A stretch of 64,000 bases of DNA from Glutinoglossum americanum (Eukaryota > Ascomycota > Geoglossomycetes > Geoglossales > Geoglossaceae): positions 1-64,000 of the forward strand of contig JAGHQL010000125.1 in NCBI GenBank assembly GCA_020080175.1. Reading direction: 5' to 3'. Shown here piece after piece: positions 1 to 10,246 of this stretch. A program made the translations under genes and the position numbers. Under the pieces are notes generated by a model, which had not been told where the DNA came from, did no database searches, and saw only the letters and a program-made list of their open reading frames with translations. Numbering within the stretch: the stretch's first letter is position 1; every line of letters begins with the position of its first letter.

Positions 1-227
1 AGAGGGGGGGGTCGTGGCGTCGGGGTTGAGGGGGGTTCATTGTGGGGTTGAGGTTTTGGTTTTGAGGAAGGGAGGTGGTGGTGGTAGTTGGTTGGGCTCC
101 TTTGTAAGGAAGGTTGGGTTGGGTAGGTCGGTGATAGCAGTGGAGGAAGAAGGAGAAGAAGAGAGGCAGGTGGTAGTTTGGGCTTTTTGGCTCGGGGGAT
201 GTTGGAGAGATTCGCTGGCGGAACTTC
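1..227. other. Left flank, no gene seen
   Basis: This is G-rich sequence at the window edge. Open frames cover it, but they start at non-ATG codons, are rich in Gly/Val/Arg and resemble no family I know. There are no telomeric repeats, so the window edge is not evidently a chromosome end. It forms the outer flank of the terminal repeat that begins near 228. Confidence 0.5.
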
Positions 228-339
228 GTTACCTCAGATACCTAGGCCCGCACATCCTATTGGATGGTCGCTTCGCTTACTTAAGCCGGATGTGGGAGGG
301 CCTGGGCAAAACTTTGGCGGTTTATGTGCAAGCAGCACT
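228..339 (+). repeat. Left terminal inverted repeat of the helicase-DUF6589 element
   Basis: The outer core spans 228-280, from GTTACCTCAGAT to CTTCGCTTAC, and contains CCTATTGGATGGTCGC. A second conserved block lies at 322-339. It pairs in inverted orientation with 5727-5810. It also matches a solo copy at 46827-46881, which shares the CCTATTGGAYGGTCGC and TTCGCTTACT blocks but lacks about ten bases in the middle. Confidence 0.65.
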
Positions 340-1087
340 AACTTACGTGTAAAACACACGAGTCGCTGCAATAACTCGCATGATGACCGCCAATGTGGAT
401 ACCCCGACGACCCCCTGGCCGGATTGATTAAAGTTAATGTGTAAGCGTATCTAGAGTTGTGGCACCATAATATGCGCTAATTTGTAGAGCGGTTTTTGAT
501 GTAGTTATCATGTAATTACGCGTTCCTTTCCTAATCGAACACGAGCGACAACGACACCTCCTCGTACAACCGTGAACCACAACCCCAAAACAGATAAAAC
601 CACATGTAGATGATAGAGGAATCCAAGGCGGTTACCGAAGAACTTGGTCGGTTTAATTTGGTGACGATCTCGTCGAGAAACAACGTAATACTCTCGTGAA
701 CGTAGGCCGGACCACCCCCCACCCCGTCCGATAGCAACCTAGCCGTATTGCCAATATCACGACAGGTACCGAAGCCACTACCGGAGGCCGAGTCGATCTT
801 CCAAGCACTTCTGTAGCTCAGTCGTGGCTTAAATAGCCTGTTGGACGGCGGTGACAGTATAACGTGACCGCGGCGCAGTGGTTCCGAGACTTCCCTTTGC
901 TAAAGCTCCTCCCCTTCCATTTGGGCCCGAATGGGAGGTGGATACATGCCAATATTCATTGCGGGCTCGAGTTCGACTCCAGTAGTGGTCATTTTTTTTT
1001 TTTTAGCAGAAGCCGGCAAGGTAAGCTAGGCACAGCAGGGCCGGGTTGAACATACCCATACCGCCGCCAGAGACAGGAGACGTCTAA

Positions 1088-3054
1088 ATACCAGGACGAG
1101 GTCTTTTTGAACGTCTGGCAGACACGGAGGGCGAAGAAGTAGTAGGGGCAGAGGGCGGAGAAGTAGTAGGAGGCGAAGGAGTAGTGGAGTGCGAAAAAAT
1201 AGCTCTGCTCCAACGGTTGCGGCAGCTATATGAGTATGAGCCTCGCCAAGAGCAGGTAGAGGCAATATATACCCTCGTTTATAAGCGTCGAGACCTTATC
1301 CTTAGTGCTCGAACCGGATGGGGGAAGAGTATGATTTTTCAGTCAGTTCCGGTCTTTCGGAATGGAGGCATTTGCCTCATGATCATGCCGCTTAATGCCC
1401 TTGAGGAGGATCAGGCTCGATCGATTGATCAGCTACCATGCTGCAGGTCCTGCGTATTGAACGGCGAGAGTAACAGCCCAGCTCTGCGTCAGCGTATTCA
1501 GAATGGCGAATTCACCCATGTTCTAACTAGTCCAGAAATTGTACTCGGCAAGAACTTCCTAACGGTCCTACAAGACTCTGAGTTCCAAGACCGGTTAGTT
1601 CTGGTTGCGATTGATGAACTACACGTAGTTGCTCAATGGGGGACGGTATGGCGGAAGGAATACTCACAATTACGTGAACTCCGTAGCAGGGTCGGGAGAG
1701 GCATACCTTGGTTCGGAACATCGGCAACACTAGATCCTGTGATGCTGGAAAGTGTCAAAAAGTTAGCTGGATTTGATAACCCTATGGAGATGCATACATC
1801 GTTGGATCGTTCGGACATTTTTCATAAACGTCCAGTGCCTTCAGTTTCCAGCAAACAGTCACAAAGACCTTCGTTTCCTAATACCCTCGCCTTCACCAAT
1901 TAGTCCATTGCCGAAGACCATCGTGTATGTGGAACGGATAGCAGAGCTGGTCATGGTAGTGCAGCATCTCCGGAGATGGTTGGTAGAGGCGGGCTATTCT
2001 AAAGAGCAATCAACCGTGCTCATTCGACCGTATCACGGCGAACTAGCAGAAAAAGACAAATGCCTTACCTTTACTGAATTTATTAAGCCCGACTCTGCAT
2101 GTCGAATCGTTGTAGCCACAGATGCTATGGGGATGGGCGTCAACAACCCCGATGTTCTTCGAGTCGTCCAATGGAAGCAACCGGATAGTATGTGCAGTTT
2201 ACTGCAACGAGCCGGCAGGGCTGCGAGAAAATTGGGTATCTATGACGAATTCATTTGGTTAGTAGAATCTTGGTGCTAATGGGCCACGGTTAGAGGACTT
2301 GATACGTACAAAGGCCAACAGTTTGAGACTTTCAAGCCAGCTTTCACAGTCATGGATAGAGGGTGAAATAGCATCTGGAACAGGCAACGATTCGGCGTCA
2401 GGTTCTGAAACGCCTGGAAAGGGTCGAAAGGATCCGGCAGAAAGGCGATCCAACTTACCGCGAGGCCTTTGGAAGGTAATTAACGACAGAAACAGCTGCA
2501 TTCGTCATAATATATTAGCCTTCTTCAGCACAGCCCCGCCGGAGGAAGGGGAGACTTACCCTAATGGCTGTTGTTCGAATTGCCATCCAGAACGTAATTC
2601 GATACCAAAGCGTTCTAGCTCTCCGTCCCCAAAAGTTAGTAGGATAAATGGAGGAAACTGGACTCCTGGATATAGACAGAAAGCCGTTGAAAAAGCTCTA
2701 ATGGAGTGGCGAGATCGTACAGTTCCTGCACGATTTGCATCGACGGTAGTTAGTAGAATGGAGGGGGTAGCACAATTCTTTTTGGACGATAAGACTATAA
2801 GAGAATGGTCAAAAGTCGCAGCAGGTATTAGGCATATGGACGACTTTCGGAGCATTGCTAGGGGCTGGCCGTGGGCTAAGGAGCATGAAGATGAACTTGT
2901 CGATCTAATTCGACGTACAGTCCGGTCAACGGTCAATCCTAGGCAGATTCAGCCAACACCAACAAAAAGAGGAAAGGGAAGGACTAGGCAACCCCTATCG
3001 GCCATACATTCCAATACCCAAACACCGGCTACTACAACTAGTATCCATAAGTAG
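1088..3054 (+). pseudogene. RecQ-like superfamily 2 DNA helicase, frame-broken, element-borne
   Basis: Three overlapping frames carry one helicase in order. The first (1088-1903, no ATG, first GTG at 1184) has the P-loop variant SARTGWGKS and a DELH box (DEAH-like motif II), followed by SATL (motif III). The second (to 2279) has the helicase C-terminal half, with VVATDAMGMGVNNPDV and LLQRAGRAAR (motifs V and VI). The third (2299-3054) adds a Cys-rich patch (GCCSNCHPE) and a basic, proline-rich tail. Frame changes fall near 1850 and near 2275, between segments that align co-linearly with the family; no splice sites explain them. The N-terminus is open upstream to a stop at 1085, so the start is missing or lies in an unseen exon. 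RecQ-type enzymes unwind DNA 3'-5'. The stop at 3052-3054 lies seven bases from the end of the convergent DUF6589 gene. Confidence 0.75.
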
Positions 3055-3061
3055 AAGTGTT

Positions 3062-5602
3062 TCAAGGGAGGTCAAAAACACTAACCGTATCTTCATTAAA
3101 TTGATAAAAGCTATCAATAGGCTCTTCTGTATCCGCCTCCTCTTCTGCTATGGTAGCTAGGTCACTCGCGCTACTTTCTCGAACATTAAACCTTCGAATA
3201 GCCTCTGATAATCGGGTTACACCTCGAGTGTTGAGATCTGAGGCTTCGTTGGCAGTACTTCGGCCTGGATGGAACTTCATAGAGTATTTTTGTAGTTCCG
3301 CCGCAAGCGTAACAATGTCATACTGTGAAGACTTGGTTGAATGCTTTGAATCGACATGAACACCAAAAATGTGTTCGACGTGACGCTGTAGATCCTTAAG
3401 GAATGACGAGTTCAATGAACAGTACTCAAACAAGTAATCCAGGGTAATAGAAGAGGTGTGCCGAGTCCTGAGAATATCTTTCATCTTACCATTGCGTAAC
3501 TCCACTAACCGATCGGTTTCAAACCAGCTGTTAGGTTGACCTCGAAGATTGATTAGGCTATTGGCCAATATTGCCCGCTGAAGAGGCTTCGTTGTCGCTG
3601 GTGTTGATATCAAACGTTTGAAGTACAGCATTTCGTATGCGTATTTATGCTGTTTCGAGCCATGAAAGTATATGCAACAGCAATCTATTGCATGTGTGAA
3701 ATAAGGCCGATATCCGCATGCTTAATAGCATGCTTTAGTAACAAGTAGGTTTCGGCATGCTGAAGGAATAGTATGTGGTTCCGAAGCTCATGGTCAGTGC
3801 ATTGGTAAGATGGAGTATCAATAAGCTTAAGGCGGAGGAAGTCAATCAAGATATGTAGAGATTTTGGGTCTTGCTGGCGGATTTGATTCTCTATGCTTTC
3901 TTGATTGTCCCCTTCTACTTCTAACCCAAGTTAGTACGCCGAACAAGCTGTCGCTGTACGGAGGGAACAACCTAGCTTATTGCACCTAAAATGCCTCCAC
4001 AACGCTGCTACAAATCGAGCTTGATAGTTATGAATAACAAACTCTTCCAAGGCGAAAAAGTCAGCCTTTGCGGGTCGAACTTTCCGGCGGTTCCAGAACT
4101 CTTTGCTGTGACGTAGGCTAGACTGGTCGATTACACCGTCCTCCGTTCTGTAGTGAGCTGTAATTATCATCTTTAAGTAGTTCATCTTCAAATGGAATAA
4201 AGCCGGAATAGGGAGAAGCCATTTGAAGCTATCGTATCGTGATATGGCATCCTCTCGACGCTTTTTGATTGTACGAAGACGCTGGACAGTCTTCTGGTCA
4301 CCATATATTAGAAAGAGCCGCTCTGCAAAAGCGTCGTCCTCTAGCCGATACTGCTGTTGAAAGATATTTCGCAATACATTGATTGATGTTGCCGGCATTA
4401 CTGCTCTCGTCGAATGGAATTGGCCCAAGAGAATTATGTACCGACTGTCTCTGCCCAGATAATGAAAGGACTTCAACCTGAGGCATCTGAGGACGAGGAA
4501 TGCCACAACCAGTATATACTGAGCGGATGGCATCAGGAAATGCTGTAGCGATTGACTCAAAAATGAGAAAATTAGATATCTGTATGTATTTATAAGTTAG
4601 TCATTGACTGCCGTTTAAGAAGAAGATTACCTCAGTCTGTATACCTCCCGTCAAGTTACCAGGAGCAAAAACAAGATCTGGAATCGATAGCTCCACTTCA
4701 GAGTCAATCATATCCTGATGTAAGCCGCCGTGAGGAATATCACGTCCTTGAATGACCTCGCCAGTAGTAACAGAGTTAAACTCGCTATTATCACCGATTC
4801 GCTGCTCTTTTACGCCCATCGTCTGCTCGAAGTTGTCATATGCAGTTATTGAATCCTCCGCAGAACCTGCATGAGCAATATCCTCTTTTGCCTTCTCTGA
4901 TATAGCCTTGACGGTAGTGTTGACGGCTGGATAACTGATACTAACTCCCAGGTGATTCATTAGCTCAATCAATCGTCGTCTAGCCCCATGAGAATGTAAG
5001 TGTAGGCCTAATAATGTAGGTAGATTGTTGCAGTTCTCGCGATGCCGAGAGAAGCGTATTATGGCTAGCACCATGATATATCGACTGACTGGTTCTGCTC
5101 GGCTGCTGCTAGAGGGTCCCATAAGCGCTCGAAGGAAGGAAAGGAGGCGTGGAGCATGTTGCTCGATAATGTCAAGAACAGCTGTCATATCGAGGTCAAA
5201 AAACGAGGTGACTTGGTTCAGTTTCCATTTGCCAAAATAAGACGTAGAAGCTAGCAATTCGACCTCCTTTGTTAGCTGCGTAGCGCCTCGATTTAAACGG
5301 TCCAGTACGTCGTCTTTATTGTAACTGATTAACGTATCTAACACCACCTTATTCTCATGGAGGCGACGTATGAAAAGAGACTTCGCTCGTTTTTCCGACT
5401 TCACCAATGATTCTACAAGGTCATATATGGTCCATCGGTCCCCTTTCAGTAGGAGGAGGTATTTATCCAGCTTCTGGCTATTCGTTTGACGTCGTCGACG
5501 TCGAGACCGCTGCGGGGTATGTACGGGTACATGTTCGGTGGCAGAGCATGCAGAAGGACTCGATACTATTATTTCTGACAGCTCAGATGAAGAGTCTTCC
5601 AT
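3062..5602 (-). pseudogene. DUF6589 protein, frame-broken, element-borne
   Basis: The ATG is at 5602. The first segment (5602-4631) is 324 codons with an Arg-rich stretch near residue 36 and the family's YDNFEQTMGVKEQR followed by VTTGEVIQG. An intron follows, with donor at 4630 and a TGACTAAC branch site. The next segment has IYGDQKTVQRL and WLLPIPALFHLKMNYL, then (to 3062) FHGSKQHKYAYEML, NLRGQPNSWFETDRLVE and the C-terminal helices, all in the family's order. The frame changes near 4380, where TCAA is tandemly duplicated, and again near 3700, so this copy is not functional. DUF6589 is a fungal domain of unknown function. Its convergent pairing with a helicase between inverted repeats suggests it is the element's transposase or a partner of it; that is inference. 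I am fairly sure of the family from motif memory. Confidence 0.7.
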
Positions 5603-5726
5603 ATTGATAAGGTAGGAATTGTAGTTCTAACAATATATGCGTATTTCTGATAGCTAAAGAATTCTTGAAGCCCAAGATGAGGTTATCGCGGGCGGGACTA
5701 CAATATACGCTGAGTCATATTTATAG

Positions 5727-5810
5727 TACTGCTGCTTCCACATATATCACCTCTACAGCCGCCATTATGTAAGCGAACAAAGGCTGTTCGGGCCTGGGCA
5801 TCTGAGGCAA
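5727..5810 (-). repeat. Right terminal inverted repeat of the helicase-DUF6589 element
   Basis: Read on the minus strand from 5810 inward, the order is TTGCCTCAGATGCCCAGG, CCCGAACAGCCT, then TTCGCTTAC ending at 5769, then a GTGGAAGCAGCA block at 5731-5743. The inner CCTATTGGATGGTCGC segment present in the left copy is mostly missing here, so the two ends have diverged by small deletions. It lies about 320 bp upstream of the next host-type gene. Confidence 0.6.
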
Positions 5811-6129
5811 TCACGGCAGTCAACCTCACGGATGCATGCGAGATAAACTCGTAAGACTGGTTTTCGTGCAAAAAGAAGGCTCCGTCTCATAGCACAGGCG
5901 CTCAGGCGCATTGAGCTTGTCGATATTCTCAAGCGATTGCTGAGGAAACAGAAAGAAGTTTTCTTGAGGAAATTCATGCCAGCTGGTTGGATGCGGGGAC
6001 CCGCTCTGTTGCACTGGGCTTCTATTTCGCCTTGTAAGATCACTTCTTTACCTCATCTTATGGACTCCTTGCCTCTCCTTACTGCACGCTACCAAGAGTC
6101 ACGTCGCTGCTCAGACTCGAGTTGTTCCG
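5811..6129. other. Intergenic spacer between the element's right end and the next gene
   Basis: About 320 bp. No gene is recognisable. It must contain the promoter of the plus-strand gene at 6130; I see no clear TATA or CAAT arrangement. Confidence 0.4.
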
Positions 6130-7633
6130 ATGGCAGCAGGGCTCGGCGAAGCAGCGGGTATCGCTGGTATTATCAGTCTTACTGGGCAAACCGTGAAGGC
6201 AACGTCTGCGCTTTATATCTTTTGTAAGTCCTACAAGGACGTAAACTCCGAAATCGCAAAAACGAACCAGGATCTCAAAGATTTACGAGATGTCCTCTAT
6301 CAATGCCGGCGTTTAGCTACAGGCATGGCGGATGGTGCTGCGCCTACAGATACAGTTGACCTCCTAACACAGCAGATCACAAGATGTCAAGCCGATGTGA
6401 AAGACTGGAACCAGAAGTTCGCGTCGTTAGGCTTAGAAGAGTCTAAAGGCGCGGCTAGGTTCTTGAAAAGACTGAGAGTTGCCGCGGATAGAAGCTACTT
6501 TTCGCGAATCATGGATCGCATCAGCTCTCACAAAGAGCAAATTGCTCTGTCACTTGGAGTTTTAGAGACGTAAGCACTCCTAACGAAACCTGATTCCTGA
6601 AATGGCTACTGACAGTCTTTTCTCAAGCGAAGCCGGACTATGTAGCGTGCGTCATTCAAAGGCCGCGAAAGCCGCCACCGATGCCTTACAAGTTAGCCAA
6701 AACAGTCTGCAAAACGGAACATTTCAGCGGCTTGACGCCGTCGCCAAAGACGTCTCTAAGTTACGGTCCGAACAGTCCACATCATCTGGCGTTTTGCACG
6801 ACAAACTCGAAGATATGGAATACTTGAACAGCACCAGAAATGGAACCACTCAGATGCATCTTACAGCTATCGATGCCCGATTGAAGTCAATACAAAAGCA
6901 GCTTCAGAAGTCTGTGCTCCAGGCGAGAGCGGGTGCAGAACAGCCTTATGCAAGATGTATGAGAAAGACTCCACCGAAGAGATTATTTTCAAGTCGAGCT
7001 CGCAGATTGGAATTCGCAGGCTTGGGTTCTAGTCTGACGAAAAAACCCTTGAGACATCTTGGCCTGACGCCACTACGCCTCGTAAAGCCCGGTATCTTAC
7101 TTCATGAGAAGAACGGGCAGTTGATGTCGGAACTACTTGCGCTCGACGACGAAGCGTATGCGAAGGCGGATAGAGCCCAGAAGATTGCTCTGATTGAATA
7201 TGTTGGAGGCCTACGGCTAGTCGTTTGGCTGCTTCAAAAGCAAAATTATCTGTCCTCAGTCGGAGTCGGCCTTGGAAGAAACGTGCAGTCTAATCTAACA
7301 TTAGCCGCATCGTTAACTTCACTCTGGGAGTCTAGAACGATAAGAGAAATCGCTCAAGCCGCTGTCGGAGACTCCCCTAAGCTGGCCCCAGAACTCATCC
7401 AAAACCATAGGTTCAATATGCACTTGATCTGTTCGAGGGTCATGTTGCTGGTGGAATATTCCAATATACGACTAACCTCGTTGGAAATACGGGCACTGGT
7501 GAATTATTTTCAATATGTGACCGTCTCGTTGCGGATCTTTGGCGCTGATATAAATATATGGTTAACGATCAAAGATTGGGACAATTATGGAATAGCAAGA
7601 AACATAGTGTCGACGATTCTAACATATCCGTGA
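6130..7633 (+). CDS. Stand-alone NLR-type N-terminal helical domain protein
   Basis: Two exons, 6130-6569 and 6616-7633, joined by a 46-bp GT-AG intron (GTAAGC, a CTAAC branch site, GACAG) that keeps frame, give 485 residues. The N-terminus (about residues 1-145: Gly-rich, hydrophobic start, then KTNQDLKDLRDVLYQCR) looks like the helical domain that heads many fungal NACHT proteins (PigL_N/SesA-like class). The middle is a probable coiled coil (about 160-260), followed by a helical C-terminus with WLLQKQNYLSSVG. There is no P-loop, NACHT or repeat domain. In the family this domain acts as effector or adaptor in self/non-self recognition. Here it could be a solo adaptor or the remnant of a longer gene. 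It lies 320 bp beyond the transposon end and close to three NACHT genes. Family assignment is moderate; the gene model is good. Confidence 0.6.
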
Positions 7634-8120
7634 TGTGTCCACAGCAGATAATCCACAGCAGGGAGATCCATATGATGCTCCCGAACACTTACTCCTGCTG
7701 ATCCGGCAGATGTGGTGGCCGTTACAAATTTCAAAGACATTTGCTTTGACGAGCCATATGACAGCATAATGGCATTCAGCGGAGAGCTTCCGTTATGGTC
7801 TCCATCCCCCACGAACGACACAGCCGCGATAGCCGCGGTATCTTGCTCCGGCAATGCTCGTAGGCGGGTTGGCCTCTTTTCGGAAGGCCCATGGAGGCTG
7901 CCGGCTAAGGGGTATCTGATGCGGGATCTAGCTCATCATCCACCACCTTCCACAAGAGCCACGGGTAGCCTCCCTAGAAGGAGGGGACCTCTCACACCAT
8001 CTATGCGTGCAAAGAATAAGCTTCTTTTGGCCCAATATGACATGGTCCACGTGGGCTGCAGCCCCGACCCTCCCTGATCCCCGTCACGCTGGCCGGATCA
8101 AAAATGTGCTCCTATGGTGC

Positions 8121-8200
8121 ACCAGTGGTCCTTATCTCGGAGATTATAGCTCGAGGGAGGGATCGCATATGCAGCTGGGGGCACTGATAATTTTCCGTTT
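8121..8200 (+). repeat. Dispersed repeat, copy A (partial)
   Basis: It shares CCAGTGGTCCTTATCTCGG with copies B (8467-8487) and C (50629-50648). Its following GCATATGCAGCTGGGGGCA segment matches copy C's GCATGTGCAATTGGCGATA. It contains no coding capacity; it is probably a short non-autonomous element or its fragment. Confidence 0.5.
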
Positions 8201-8393
8201 GTTGGCTCGCGCGGCATTCCAGCAAACCTTTTTGTGGTATTTCGGGAAATTATCCCTATCATATGCTGAAAGAAAGTAATCTCATCTCATTTCGGTCTCC
8301 GCGGAAACCACGTAATCGATGAGGGAATCTATTTCTGATGGCGATGGTGGCCGTTCCTTGCTGGCCGGTGGGTTGACGCCTGGCCATATAATA

Positions 8394-8495
8394 GTGGTTT
8401 TCGGAGGGTAGCCTATAGTCATGAGAGCCCTCCAATCATACATATATATACTTGATAATGCAGCAGTGATCCTTATCTTAGAGATTATGGGGGCA
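8394..8495 (+). repeat. Dispersed repeat, copy B (partial)
   Basis: It matches copy C at 50565-50650: GTGGTTTTCGGAGGG, then ATGAGAGCCCTCCAATCATA, then AGTGATCCTTATCTTAGAG. It lies about 270 bp downstream of copy A in the same orientation, so A and B may be parts of one interrupted or tandem insertion. Confidence 0.5.
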
Positions 8496-9423
8496 AGAAA
8501 AGATGGCGAGAGGGCATTAGAAGGTGATGTAGTGTCAGAGGTTAATGTGGCATCCGGACAGTGGTGGTGCGAGAGGAATAGTATATGCAAAGCTACTGAA
8601 GCATTCTTGCAGTTTGCTAGACAAACTACTAGCAGCAGTAGGGAGAATTGGTGCGATTGGGGGGCTTGCGAGGGAGGAGTATTAGTTGAAAGCCTCTCTC
8701 GCTGGGATAACTTCCTTGTGGAAACAGGAAGGAGGAGGCGGTGGAGGCGATAAAGGCGAGAGTAGAAGGAGTTGAGGCAGTGGTAGGGGGGAGAAAGAAG
8801 GGAAGGGAGTAGCCCTCCTTAGGATTTTTAAAAAATTTTTCTACTTATTCCTTAGGGATATTTACCTTGATTTAGGCGTTGTATCAGTCTCACGCAAGGG
8901 CTTCAGTTAAGACCCCTACTAGAGGTATGCTTTTGTACCACCGCTGGTGTCGCAAAAAATTGAGCAGCTACCAGCATACCTTTTCTTATACCTCTGCTTT
9001 AAGCTTCCTTTCGGCCTCACTCTATCGCAAAGCTCTAGAATTGGTCTCCAAAAATATTAGGTAGTAAGGGAAGAGCAGATGCTCAATCATCCGTAGCCAT
9101 TACAGGCAAAAGTATTGTAATCATAACCGTGGAACTATGTGAGGACAAGGCTTGAAATTTGTGCTATTCTAGTAAATATAGGGTACTACTTGAGAGCTGC
9201 CGCAGCTAAAGAGAAGATCCGTCGCCATGACGTTCTGCCCCTGGCGCTACAAGTTGGTAGATAACTTAAGCCGCCAAACCGTGGGCATATTTGCGACTAA
9301 TGCACTCCTTCACGACGTGATGGGGTGTGGATCTCATGCGCGCAAGAAGCCACACTCCCAGCTCGTTGCGATAGACTCTAGTGCTCCGTCGATAAGCTTG
9401 TATGATTAAGTCTGAATCTCCTG

Positions 9424-9429
9424 CTACCG

Positions 9430-9460
<31 letters not shown>
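9424..9460. repeat. Hexanucleotide microsatellite (GCTCCT)n
   Basis: About five GCTCCT-like units run in a row. This is simple sequence just upstream of the broken gene at 9534. Confidence 0.8.
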
Positions 9461-9461
<1 letters not shown>

Positions 9462-9533
9462 ACATCTACCAAGAGCCGCTTCGCTAACGCGGCAAGCTTG
9501 CGTCCCAAGAACTTCCATTAGCATCAAACCACG

Positions 9534-10246
9534 ATGGCGATGACTAATGACCCCGAAGCTCAACAGCATAATACGATGCAGGAAGGAGGTGAGGTTGGCA
9601 AAGACCAGGGCGGTGTGATTCAGAAAGCAGGCGGGGTTGGCGATGGAGATGCGAATCCGGCCTGTTCCACCGAGGAGCGAAAGCCCACCGCCGAAGAGAT
9701 GAGAGAAGAAATCGAGAACTTCTTTGAAACCCTCATATTCGTCATTGGCTTGCCGTTGGTCGTCGGGTGCGTCGGTGGCCTGTCGGTTAAACATGCTGCC
9801 GCATCAAACGACCAATCCCAGCTGGCCAACCAGATAGCTCTGCTGGCGTTGTGTTACAGTAACTCGGTAGGATCCCCGACTGCGGAGTAGATTATCGCTT
9901 CGTAGAGGAAGGCGAGGCTGCTAATATCACGGTAAAGTCCAGCGATTTCTGCCAGCAGCTCCTCGCGCAAGCAGATCTGTATCTCCCACAGATCGCGAAT
10001 CAGTTGTATGGTCTGGCCTCGACTTCGGGAAAAGGGAGGGAACGGCCTATTGCTTCGCTACCTCCGGAGGCTGCTGCAAATACTACATATACCGTCTTCC
10101 TAAAGAGTAGTACTAATGGGGGATCTCGGCTCTCTCCTATCGCGAAAGCATTTTCCGCTGGTGTCTTCCTCGTGATTATCTATGGACTTGTCAAGCTTTG
10201 GTTTAAGCTGCGGAAACTTTGGTTTAAGCTACGGAAGTTTCGCTGA
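9534..10246 (+). pseudogene. Unknown protein with two membrane segments, one frame break
   Basis: The ATG at 9534 opens a frame with an acidic, Gly-rich N-terminus and one hydrophobic helix (FFETLIFVIGLPLVVGCVGG). It ends at 9890. Another frame, open from 9863 to 10246, continues with DYRFVEEGEAANITV and ends in a second hydrophobic helix (SAGVFLVIIYGLVKLW) and a basic tail with a duplicated KLWFKLRK. The second frame takes over at 9863-9890 without an intron of plausible size (the only GT...AG there would be 24 bp), so a single-base loss is the simplest reading. I recognise no family. It may also be a chance pair of frames. Confidence 0.35.

Larger units (their letters stand above)
228..5810. 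mobile_element. Decayed two-gene DNA transposon candidate (RecQ-like helicase + DUF6589) with terminal inverted repeats
   Basis: Seen: the plus strand from 228 (GTTACCTCAGATACC...) and the minus strand from 5810 inward (ATTGCCTCAGATGCC...) are clearly related. They share CCTCAGAT, AGGCCCG and TTCGCTTAC in order, and further inward a TATGTGSAAGCAGCA block (322-336 on plus; 5731-5744 on minus). They lie in inverted orientation and enclose a RecQ-like helicase (plus strand) and a DUF6589 gene (minus strand) arranged tail to tail. Known: fungal RecQ-like helicases and DUF6589 proteins both occur as multicopy families; DUF6589 has no assigned function. Inferred: this is one copy of a 5.6-kb cut-and-paste or helicase-assisted element. 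Both genes carry frame breaks, so this copy is dead. No convincing target-site duplication is visible next to the ends, so the exact outer boundary may be a few bases off. Confidence 0.6.
7634..9533. other. Gene-free relic DNA with dispersed repeats
   Basis: No open frame here shows family features. Two partial copies of a dispersed repeat lie at 8121-8200 and 8394-8495, related to copies at 42651-42695 and 50528-50700. A purine-rich GA/GGA stretch occupies about 8720-8810. A (GCTCCT)n-type hexanucleotide run lies near 9424-9460. The rest looks like eroded transposon or intergenic sequence. Confidence 0.45.

Noticed and set aside
865-991. tRNA-like signals: A-box-like GGCGCAGTGGTTCC, B-box-like GTTCGACTC, complementary ends TGACCGC/GTGGTCA and a T run.
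   Set aside because: No D arm or T arm can be paired, and spacing would need an unusual intron. It also lies inside the helicase element. At best a distant tRNA-derived trace.
1-3054. Subtelomeric telomere-linked helicase interpretation.
   Set aside because: No telomere repeats are visible, and inverted ends plus a DUF6589 partner fit an element better; cannot be excluded because the window starts here.
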